A stretch of DNA of 10,390 bases. Origin: Chlamydomonas sphaeroides. Taxonomy: Eukaryota > Chlorophyta > Chlorophyceae > Chlamydomonadales > Chlamydomonadaceae. The notes beneath the pieces are model-generated. The model ran no database searches. It had not been told where the DNA came from and saw only the letters and a program-made list of their open reading frames with translations. The DNA lies in the NCBI GenBank assembly GCA_001662425.1, contig BDDC01001981.1, positions 1 through 10,390 of the forward strand. The letters are read 5' to 3'. Positions within the stretch are counted from its first letter, which is position 1. The number at the start of each line of letters is the position of its first letter. Shown here piece after piece: positions 1 through 7,226 of the stretch. The position numbers and the translations under genes were made by a program.

Positions 1-1100
1 ACGTACAACCCTCGCCAGGCAGCCTGCGCAAAGCCGAGGCCCTCATGTCTCACCCTGCCATCCTCGCCGGGTGTGTGTGCATCCTTGCCGGGGGCTCCTC
101 GCTCCGTGCCTTCAAGCGCCCTCCTGCCTTCTGGGATGTAACATGGGCCGGCCTCACTTCTGTCCCTTGTGCCAATCACCCCGCCCAGGCCCACCTTCAC
201 CCAGCCCACCCAACGACCTTGCCTCCAGCCTCCCCTCTCCATGCATGCTTGCATGCTGCCTCGGCCGTTCACCTTGCCCACTGGCCCAACACTCTGCACC
301 TCGCTCAACAGCCCCTGCCATCCAGCCCTACCCCAAAACCCCATTCCCCACAACCTCACCCATCCAACCCGACCCCACCACACCCCAACTCACCACCCCC
401 ACCACCCCTCTCCACACAGACAGCTTCACGGGCCGACGGGCCCGCTTTATTAAGCTGCCTCAGGAATGCCCAGCACAAGCTTCACATGAAACAACAGAGA
501 TTGAACCGGGGGGAAATCAGCTAGCGCAGCAGGTTGCGAAGTTTGCATTGCTTTTTGCGTTTTGCAACTGGAAGCACAAACTGAGCCCCTGCTCCTGCAA
601 GCGGCCTAGCGAGCAATGCGGTAACGTATGCAGCTCGCAGTGCAGTGAAATAGCGACCACACACGAATTTTGAGTTGCAATGTCCGTGGACGCCTCGAAC
701 CTGGCACACCCACGCGCCATGCCCAGCACACCAGCCCCCTCAGCCCCCGCCTCTCCCACACCCCAACCCCCATCCCCATGCCCACCAGCCCACCAGCATC
801 CCAGAGCCTCACAGCCCCAAGGAGCCCAAAGCACGGACCTTGGTCACATATCCCAATCCCCTCCCATCCCTCACCCCACCCCAGCCCCACAAACCCCCAC
901 CCCCAGCCCGCCAACCCCCCCAACCCCAACCCCAACCCACACCACCCCAGGGAAATTAACCCCACACACAGGCAGCTTCACAGCCGCCGTCAGGCACCGC
1001 TTTACGCCGCCGGTTATAGTGGGACGTAAACTGGGGGGGAAGCTGACCCCGGGTCAGGCTGACGACCATCGTTCGTGTGGGCCCATTCCCAGAACGGACC
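1..1100. repeat. C-rich low-complexity region with a duplicated module
   Basis: Two long tracts (about 180-420 and 690-955) consist mostly of C-runs broken by A or T. They give Pro/His-rich translations on the plus strand and Gly-rich ones on the minus. Each tract is followed by a similar module: ACACAGACAGCTTCACG near 412, CACACAGGCAGCTTCACA near 963, then CGCTTTA and later GGGGGGAA. No gene is supported. Confidence 0.7.
915..938 (-). other. G-quadruplex motif of TTGGGG repeats
   Basis: On the minus strand four G-runs of 3, 4, 4 and 7 are separated by TT loops, which fits a very stable intramolecular G-quadruplex. The repeat resembles a ciliate-type telomere unit. Green-algal telomeres are normally TTTAGGG or TTTTAGGG, so this is more likely chance within the C-rich tract than a telomere. 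Confidence 0.6.
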
Positions 1101-1494
1101 AGCGTGGCGGATAGCGTGTTGAACATAAGCGCGATAGAGCGGGCGTTTAACTATGCAGCGCCACTGTGCGCGAAGTTGGCAGGCAAGTCGCGGGGCACCG
1201 CGCGACGCAATTCCAAACAGCGCGGGCACATACGACTGTGATCGACGATACACGACGAAGCTGCGCCGTAAAGTGCGCCGATGTCGCGATTTTTGTGATG
1301 GCTGGATGGATGTGTCCGTGTGGTGACGGATTCACGCCCCGGGCCAGCGCGCAATGAGCATGGCGATGCGATAATGTTGGCGCTGCAACAAGCTTCGACT
1401 CTGGTTGGCGAGTTCAGCCGAAACCCACACTTCTCCCCTGCGTCCCACCCCGTCCCCACACGCATGCCCCCACACCCAATCCATATGCTGGGAA

Positions 1495-1519
1495 GACGCC
1501 AGTTGTCGACGCCAGTTGT
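1495..1519. repeat. Short tandem repeat, 12-bp unit twice
   Basis: GACGCCAGTTGT occurs at 1495-1506 and again at 1508-1519, separated by one C. It lies next to the tRNA-like element, on the side that would be its 3' tail. Confidence 0.8.
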
Positions 1520-1535
1520 TTCGTACTTGTGCTGC

Positions 1536-1623
1536 TTTGGCGCCCGAGTCGAACGGCTCTTGCCCCTAAAGGGGCGAGCCGACTCTTGAGCCAGTACCAC
1601 GCGGGTACCACTCCGGCCACGGC
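1536..1623 (-). repeat. tRNA-Leu-like element, possibly a SINE head or degenerate tRNA
   Basis: On the minus strand an A-box-like TGGCCGGAGTGG (about 1619-1608) is followed by CTCAAGA, which matches a Leu-CAA anticodon loop. Next come a hairpin resembling the long Leu variable arm (CGCCCCTTTAGGGGC) and a B-box-like GTTCGACTC. The order and spacing match a class II tRNA. The acceptor and anticodon stems pair poorly, so this is probably not a working tRNA. A tRNA-derived SINE or a tRNA pseudogene fits better. A shorter match to the variable-arm and B-box part lies at 9362-9392. Confidence 0.4.
1546..1585. repeat. Stem-loop (variable-arm hairpin of the tRNA-like element)
   Basis: GAGTCG at 1546-1551 pairs with CGACTC at 1580-1585. 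Inside it GGCTC pairs with GAGCC, and GCCCC with GGGGC, around a TAAA loop. Small internal loops (AAC and TT) interrupt the stem. It lies inside the tRNA-like element and corresponds to its variable and T arms. Confidence 0.5.
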
Positions 1624-1666
1624 CTGAGTCGGAAAATGGCCTAACTTCGCCGGGCCAGAACTTCTA

Positions 1667-1763
1667 GACTCACACTCGGACAAGCATGAGACCGGCACCG
1701 CTGGGTCGGGCTCGTCGCCGGCTTTCCATCGCCCCTGGTGGCATGCTTGTCAGAGTGTGGGTT
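1667..1763. repeat. Inverted repeat with 21-bp arms
   Basis: The arm at 1667-1687 (core CACACTC then GGACAAGCAT) matches the reverse complement of 1743-1763 at 18 of 21 positions. The spacer is 55 bp. Two smaller stem-loops follow directly: GTCCG/CGGAC at 1793-1806, and GTGGGCACG/CGTGCCAC at about 1809-1827. It could be a small foldback element or a structured RNA; the sequence alone does not decide. Confidence 0.55.
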
Positions 1764-3228
1764 GGTTGTCGTACGGCGGTTCCCGTACATGGGGTCCGCG
1801 CACGGACGTGGGCACGTTCGTGCCACCAAGGCCGCTAACATAGCGCGCCACCGGCTTCAAAACATATATACTACGTGCCGGGTTCCCATATGGCTGTTCA
1901 GGGCTGCGCAGATGGCTCGTAATGGCCGAGACTTGGGCACGGTGCCTTGGGGGCCATGGCTGCGTGTCTGAAGACGGCCGCCCAAGCGCGCTAGACACCG
2001 CGAATGGTGTTGCGAGTGGTTTTATATGTTGTAGAAGGTCCTCCTCAGCCACCAGCGGGCATCTTGGCACACGTCGCGACCGGCTCAATTTCCCGCATGC
2101 ATGCCGACCGGCGACTTCCTGCAGAGCGCTCCTTAGGCCCCGATGACGCTTCTACATCTATTCTAGACCCAAGAAGAGGTCCATAGCAGGCAGGGTGCTA
2201 CGACAGGCGCGACTCAGCGCACGCACGCGACGACCGAGCAATTTTGCGCTGTGCCTGCTCAGTATGATGCCGTATGACGTTATAGGTTGATCTAGATGTT
2301 AAGGTCAGGGCCCTGAGCGCCGACTCAACCACCCTGCCCACGAACCCTGAAGTGGTACCCGCGTCCGCGCTGCTTCACTCTTATTGCACAAAAAGCCAGT
2401 ACTCCAGTCGGCACGCGCAACGCCCGGCGCCCGCTAGAACGGCACCACCTCTCCTGCCGCACGTGCCACAGCACAGCGATCTGCTCGCTCCGTTGAACCT
2501 GCTAGTCACCATCGCGAATGTGACCGCCCTCGGCAGGCCTCGGCCAGCAGAGCACCAGCCAAGTGTCCAGACGGCGTTACCGGTATGATGGACGACTCCT
2601 GATGCTAGGAGGCCACCTCGGGTCGCCTAGCTCTCATACATCGCAGGGCAGCACCACCGCCTGTGTGTTGGTCCCGCACGCAGGCCCTCTTGTCTCTCTG
2701 TGCACACGCCTCCTCATGCACTCAAACGTCAACGCTACTACGATACACGTACACATGCGCGTTGGTGCGTGGCCGTCCTTTGGCCCCGATGCGGACCGCA
2801 AGCACGCCCGGGTCATTAAATGAATCAGTTGCTCCCCAAAACGTGAATGGAAGGACCTCTGAAGGCGGGCCTTTGAAGGACCTTGTCTAAGTTGGTGCGC
2901 TCAGCCGCGGAACCGCTAAATGCCTGCCAGGTCCGCTGTGCGCCTGCCCGCACTAAAAAAACCATAAATACATGTTCGGTGGATATCGGCAGGTTTTGTC
3001 AGGACAACCCGGGCATGAGGCGGCAGCCGCAACCGCGGGCCGCCAAACTCCGCCGTCGGATGGGGTGCATGCCGGCTCGCATGGGCTAAGCTGCACCCGT
3101 ACACGTGCCCGTACAGGTTAGCGCTTTGCGGCCGTGCGAGGAAAACTAAAACGAGAGTGCGGGGGGTCCGCCAGCTAACGCCGCTGCTGCGGGGCGGCCG
3201 CGGCCCCCCGCCCGGCCCCGACCCAGCT

Positions 3229-5151
3229 TCAGCTGATGCAGCAGAAGCGCGAGCGCAGGGATGTGGGCATGGGCCGCGGCTTGGGCGGCGCTGGCGAGGG
3301 CACCAGCAGTCCCATGCCGGGGGCCGTCTGCCCCGACCCCGACGCGGCCGCCAGCTCCTCCAAGTTGATGCCAGCCTTCCGCATCACCGACTCGAACAGG
3401 CAGCCGTTGATGCCGCCGCACTCCTCCAGCGCCTCCAGGAACCTGGGGAACGGGACCGACAAGGGGGCGGTGCGGGCAACAGGTGGCATACGAGGGGTGC
3501 CCACCGTGATTCCTGAAACGCTCCGGCAAGGCCTACGAATCTCACCGCACCACACCCCTGAGAGTCTCTGGCGCTCACGCATGGTGTGCCACGGTGTCAC
3601 GCCTTGCCCTGCCGCCCAAGCCGGCCCCACGAGCCGGCTCCACCCAGTCCGCAACCACGCTCCCGTCGTGCCTCACCTCTCCCTCGACCATGGCTTCCAC
3701 GCCCCAAACTCTCGCCCCAGGCGCTCCCACTCGCGCAGCTGCAGCACGAAGCCTGGGTTGGGAGAGATCAGGGGCCGGGCGGAGTAGACCTGCAAGCAAA
3801 GGGGCCGGGGGTCCGGGCGTGCATGTGTGAGCCAGAGCCCCAGGAGCGCAACGTGGAGCTGGCCGCAGGGGACAACAGGGCGACCCCAATGACACCAGCC
3901 GCGCAATGCCCATGCGGGTCGATGGCCCTTGTGCAGCCCGCTTTCGAGTCACCCGTGCCAGCCGCTTCGGCTCAATGAAAACTAAAGGGAAGATAACTAA
4001 AGCGTGTAACTGGTGTGGCTCTAGCAGAGTGAGCCTTGTCGACCCGGCCGGCGGACATGAAGGAGCCCAGCTGCCGCCATGCCCACAATGGCGACCCCCT
4101 ACCTAGTAACGAGCTGCCCAGTCCGCGCGGTTGCGCCGCGCCCCCATTACATTCCCCTCCCCCGAGCCGCGCACCCGCTGTGCGGATGCCTGGAAGCCTA
4201 GGCCCTCCTTCCACATGGTGTATGCGACGACGACACTAGCGGAACGAGAGATGCCCATGAGGCAGTGCACCAGCACCACCCCGCCTGAGGGTTGAGTGTG
4301 GTTAGGGGAAACCATGGCCAAATTGACGCGGGTCGACAGCTCCGGCTGCAAAGTGTGAAGGACTGTCTGGCGAGGCGAGGCCCCGGCCTGGCCTGGCTGC
4401 GCCTTGCACCTTGGCGAGGCGCCGGCCTTCGCACCTGCTGCTATTGCATCATCAATGAAGGCGAGTACCACTGGCAGCACCGCGATGATGTCGGCCCCCT
4501 CCACGTCGTTTATAGGCACACCCAGGTACTTGAACTTGCCTGCTCAGGGGAGATAAAGGGCGGCTGACGAGGGCCTTCCTACCCGGCCGACCCCTTCACA
4601 GGTCACCCCCTTCATAAGCCGATCCCTTCAAAGGCCTCCACACGAGCCCCTTCAAAGGGCGTGGTGCAGTAGCCTGGCGCCAAGGCCGTGCCATGCGAGG
4701 CCAGCCTGCTCGGCGAGTCGCCCTTGACTCAAGGGTCAGGTGACTGGCGTACCGGGGTGGCTGGGGCGTAGCTCGACGCCAACCTGCACCCGATCATGGG
4801 TTCACCGCGTGTTCAGCAACTACTGCATCGCTGCCAGCAGCATCTCGTGCGGTGCGAAGTGTGCCGTGCGCCGGAGGATGGTGCGGAGGGATGAGCTTGT
4901 GTGCCTGTCAGCCGTGCGCCTGTGTAGCTTCGAGACCAATCTGTGAGGCTGTGAGACTGACGCCGCTGTCTAGGGGACGGGCCCACCTGCGCAATGTGCG
5001 ATACGCCAAGGCGGCGAAGCGTTGAGAAGTCACGCTCCACAGCGTAGTTGCTGATGAGAAGGCCTTTGCACACTGCTTGTGCTTGATTCGTTGCTTGTGG
5101 ATTTAGCAATAGGTTTTTTGTGAAGGCCGTTTGCGCGGCGTTGTCGCTCAT
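3229..5151 (-). CDS. Dual-specificity protein phosphatase with C-terminal prenylation-like box (six exons)
   Basis: Cysteine-based phosphatase of the dual-specificity (MKP-like) class, expected to remove phosphate from Ser/Thr/Tyr residues. Exons on the minus strand: 5151-4987, 4783-4753, 4539-4435, 4284-4175, 3789-3677, 3442-3229. Introns are 203, 213, 150, 385 and 234 bp, all GT-AG. The joined frame is 738 nt, giving 245 residues and TGA. Domain order: N-terminal GLLISNYAVERDF and LRRLGVSHIAQVGVELRPS (about residues 30-64); KFKYLGVPINDVEGADI with the probable general-acid Asp77; FIDDAIAAGGGVVLVHC with the active-site loop HCLMGISRSAS (Cys108, Arg114); then VYSARPLISPNPGFVLQL, the usual DSP C-terminal block. 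A further helix-like tail (FLEALEECGGINGCLFESV) ends in RSRFCCIS. Cys-Cys-Ile-Ser fits a CaaX farnesylation motif. The catalytic domain is complete. The start is tentative: the frame stays open upstream to an ATG at 5262, which would add 37 residues. No kinase-interaction domain is seen, so it is an atypical DSP. Substrate unknown. Confidence 0.92.
3800..3927. repeat. Dispersed repeat, copy 1 (inside a phosphatase intron)
   Basis: Direct-orientation partner of 7555-7683. The best block starts GTGAGCCAGAGCCCCAGGAG and ends with ACACCAGCCGCGCAATGCCC followed by ATGCG and GTCGAT. The middle is more diverged. By eye about 80% of positions agree over about 100 bp. It lies within the 385-bp fourth intron of the phosphatase gene. 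Confidence 0.75.
4591..4660. repeat. CCCTTCA motif cluster in the second phosphatase intron
   Basis: CCCTTCA occurs four times in about 70 bp, spaced roughly 16-24 bp. It is often preceded by another C and followed by A, C or T and then a GGCC- or GGTC-like stretch. It lies in the 213-bp intron between exons 2 and 3. On the minus (transcribed) strand it reads TGAAGGG. Confidence 0.6.
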
Positions 5152-5267
5152 ACTTAAATGACTGTCGCTGGTTAGATACAATTGCAGGTGAATTCGGTCA
5201 TGAAGGTGGCCGTGAAGGACAGTCTGCCACGTTGCTAGTGCCCGTGCTGCGCCCCATGACATCGTTC

Positions 5268-5312
5268 CTTCATAGCCAACGGCACCCCTTCAATGGCCAT
5301 CCCCTTCACTTC
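5268..5312. repeat. CCCTTCA motif cluster upstream of the phosphatase start
   Basis: TCCTTCA, CCCCTTCA and CCCCTTCA recur here with 16-18 bp spacing, the same motif as in the second intron about 650 bp away. The cluster lies between the likely TATA box and the preferred start codon, in the probable leader. It also contains the upstream ATGs at 5300 and 5273. Confidence 0.55.
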
Positions 5313-5358
5313 AATCGTCTGTCACAGACTATCATATGTCACAATTCCTTTTGACATG

Positions 5359-5369
5359 CTTTATATATC
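5359..5369 (-). promoter_or_regulatory. Probable TATA box of the phosphatase gene
   Basis: Read on the minus strand the sequence is GATATATAAAG, a good TATA element. Transcription would be expected to begin about 30 bp downstream, near 5330. That leaves a leader of about 65 bp to the ATG at 5262, or about 180 bp to the preferred ATG at 5151. A short upstream frame starts at an ATG at 5300 and could affect translation. The core-promoter role is inferred from position and sequence only. Confidence 0.4.
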
Positions 5370-5399
5370 CTGCGCAGTCTCCTGCTCTCCTTTCCACCT

Positions 5400-6270
5400 T
5401 CAGATTGCAGGATTTGCAGGATTTCCCATTCCGATGAGGACCTACTTGCCATCCGGATGCACCAGGCCAGGTTTTCAATCAAAGACCACTGCCGACGACT
5501 GGCGGACACAGCCCTCCCTCGAAACACTTCATTTGCTGCCCAATAACCCAACCTGTCGTGAGGCACTCTCTCGAGGCAAGAACTGTTTAGGATTCAGGGC
5601 CCGACATAACCGCTTGGTGAACGTGCTCGGGGGCACGACAGAGAATAGGCTGCCTGAATCTTTCCCTTTGAAAGCCTGCCCCTAGCACATCCAAATGTGG
5701 TCCAATTACCCGGCACAAGCCAAGCCGAGCATGGCGTCGGGGGTCCTCGGGCACCACACGCAGCCCGCTGCAGCTCGAGGCACTCAGGGGATCAACTGGC
5801 CGCAATGGCCGCGCAAGACAGGAAGAGAATGCCTGGTTGAGGTTCGGCGTAATTACCGACATTCATGCTGGTCCATGCGATAGGCGCAAAGGACATGCAT
5901 TTCACACCGCCGACGCCGCCCTAGCTCCGCACCCCAGCCAGCGTCTGCACGCCGCACGCTCGCACCTTGCCGCCAGACACATATCCACTCCCTCCAGCGT
6001 TACGCGGACGCTCTGCGCATGCTCAACGCGTACGCTTGGCGCATGCCCATCCCAGACAGCACTCTTCCCTAACGCTCAGCGAGACACCGCCCCTAATCGC
6101 GGCACTGAGCACAACCCCACGAACACCCAAACCTTCATAAGGTCAGCAACCCCTCAGCATCCGACAGGTGGTGCCTCGGGGGTAGCCCTGAAGGGCCCCC
6201 ATAAACCGTGACCGAGCTTCGATTCATCCGCATGTCCCAGCTCCACCACATCCAAAGAGAGACTCTTAGA
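5400..6270. other. Intergenic region between the two genes
   Basis: Apart from the metallophosphoesterase-like stretch I find no supportable gene. A 130-codon open frame at 5293-5685 (plus) has no recognisable domain and overlaps the phosphatase promoter. A short tandem of GCAGGATTT lies at about 5407-5424. The part just below 6275 should be the V-ATPase c 3' untranslated region. No TGTAA is visible on the minus strand there. Confidence 0.4.
5822..5896 (+). pseudogene. Possible metallophosphoesterase exon or remnant
   Basis: The plus-strand frame reads WLRFGVITDIHAGPCDRRKG. Calcineurin-like metallophosphoesterases begin with a block of the form (K/R)F-hydrophobic-(S/T)D-hydrophobic-H-x-G, where Asp and His bind metal. 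The following G-P-x-x-R-K-G resembles one bacterial-type branch. No GDxxD, GNHE or later His motifs follow before the V-ATPase c 3' end about 380 bp downstream, and no in-frame ATG precedes the block. If real it is a single exon or a fragment. A chance match is possible for so short a segment. Confidence 0.3.
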
Positions 6271-6274
6271 AGAT

Positions 6275-7187
6275 TTAGAGGGCAGCGGGCGGAGCGGCCG
6301 CCGCGGCGGAAGCACCAGCCTTGGACGACAGGATGATACCAACTGCAAGACGGGCCACACGACAACGTTAAGCTTACTGATAACACCTGGCTTGCACGCC
6401 GGTCAGCTCGTATAAAATCGTGCTCACCAATCAGGCCGTAAAGAGCCAGCGCCTCGGCGAAAATGAGAATCAGAATCATGCCGACGAACAGCTTGGGCTG
6501 CTGAGCGTTAGCCCTACATGAGTTCATTGGACAAGTCAATGGCATAGTGCAAGAGGGCGGACAGCGGTGTGTAACAAAGGACATACCTGACACCAGCGTC
6601 GCCAACAATTCCAATAGCCATGCCCGCAGCGAGACCCGCAAGGCCGCAGGACAGACCAGAGGCCAGGTGAGCGAAACCGTCATAGAGCTTGTAGCTCGCA
6701 GGGTTGACTGAAATGCAAAGAAAACAAAAAGTCAGGAACCACTGGGTCAACCTTAGTGTTGAGGCCAACCTGTTCGCTGCAAACAATAGCAAGGTAACAT
6801 GGCTGACGCATAGCTCTTTCCCGCCTCACCGCCGGTGGAGATGATCACAGCGATAATCAGGCCGTAAATGCCCAGCACACCAGCCATGACCACGGGCACG
6901 ATGCTCTTCATGACCAGCTCAGGGCGCATGACACCCATGGAGGCAATGCCAACACCCGACTTGGCCGTGCCATAGGCAGCGCCCATGCCTGCAGGGCATA
7001 CCGAGGCCGCACGCTAGCAACATTTCAAGAGTAGCGAAGCTGAAGTCGAGCGCGGCATGCTGAGCTCCCGCCTGGTCGCTGGTTTGACGCTAAAATCAGC
7101 ATCTGGCTGCGACCTACAGGAGAAGACCAGGGCGGCAGCCGCGCCGATGAAGCCAAAGAAGGGCGCCGTGTCCTGGTTGGACGCCAT
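6275..7187 (-). CDS. V-type proton ATPase 16-kDa proteolipid, subunit c (five exons)
   Basis: Ring-forming membrane subunit of the V-ATPase Vo sector, which carries protons into vacuoles and other acidic compartments. Exons on the minus strand, in order: 7187-7118, 6988-6830, 6707-6587, 6513-6428, 6342-6275. Introns are 129, 122, 73 and 85 bp, all GT-AG. The joined frame is 504 nt, giving 167 residues and a TAA stop. Four membrane helices are visible at about residues 10-32, 53-74, 90-113 and 126-150. Family blocks include [48 protein letters not shown] and [15 protein letters not shown]. The proton-binding Glu is residue 137 in the fourth helix, the same number as in yeast Vma3p. The tail is Ala/Pro-rich ([15 protein letters not shown]). 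I chose the ATG at 7187 because homologues begin close to the FFGF block. An in-frame ATG at 7226 in better context would add 13 residues (MDHYRSLLQEGAP). The gene appears intact. Identification is near certain; only the start is open. Confidence 0.97.
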
Positions 7188-7226
7188 AGGGGCGCCCTCT
7201 TGAAGCAGCGAGCGGTAGTGGTCCAT

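Larger units (their letters stand above)
1100..3130. other. Intergenic region, no gene recognised
   Basis: Apart from the tRNA-like element, the 12-bp tandem repeat and the inverted repeat at 1667-1763, I see no coding exon. Open frames are short (under 150 codons), overlap on several frames, and carry no motif I recognise. The part below 3229 should include the phosphatase 3' untranslated region. I find no TGTAA polyadenylation signal on the minus strand between about 2900 and 3229. Confidence 0.4.

Noticed and set aside
45..673. Long plus-strand open frames rich in Pro and His
   Set aside because: They translate C-rich low-complexity DNA, are open in all three frames at once, and carry no domain.
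915..938. Interstitial or terminal telomere repeat
   Set aside because: Only three TTGGGG-like units within a generally C-rich tract, and the unit differs from the usual green-algal telomere.
517..965. Gly/Trp-rich minus-strand open frames
   Set aside because: They are the reverse of the same C-rich tracts. The apparent hydrophobic helices are composition artefacts.
3236..3978. Plus-strand open frames up to 183 codons over the phosphatase gene
   Set aside because: They run antisense to well-supported phosphatase exons and the repeat in its intron, with no motif of their own.
5293..5685. 130-codon plus-strand open frame
   Set aside because: No recognisable domain or signal; it overlaps the phosphatase leader and TATA box on the other strand.
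6135..6683. 182-codon minus-strand open frame as a single gene
   Set aside because: It reads through V-ATPase c introns and uses other frames for several exons. The spliced model restores the full family sequence.
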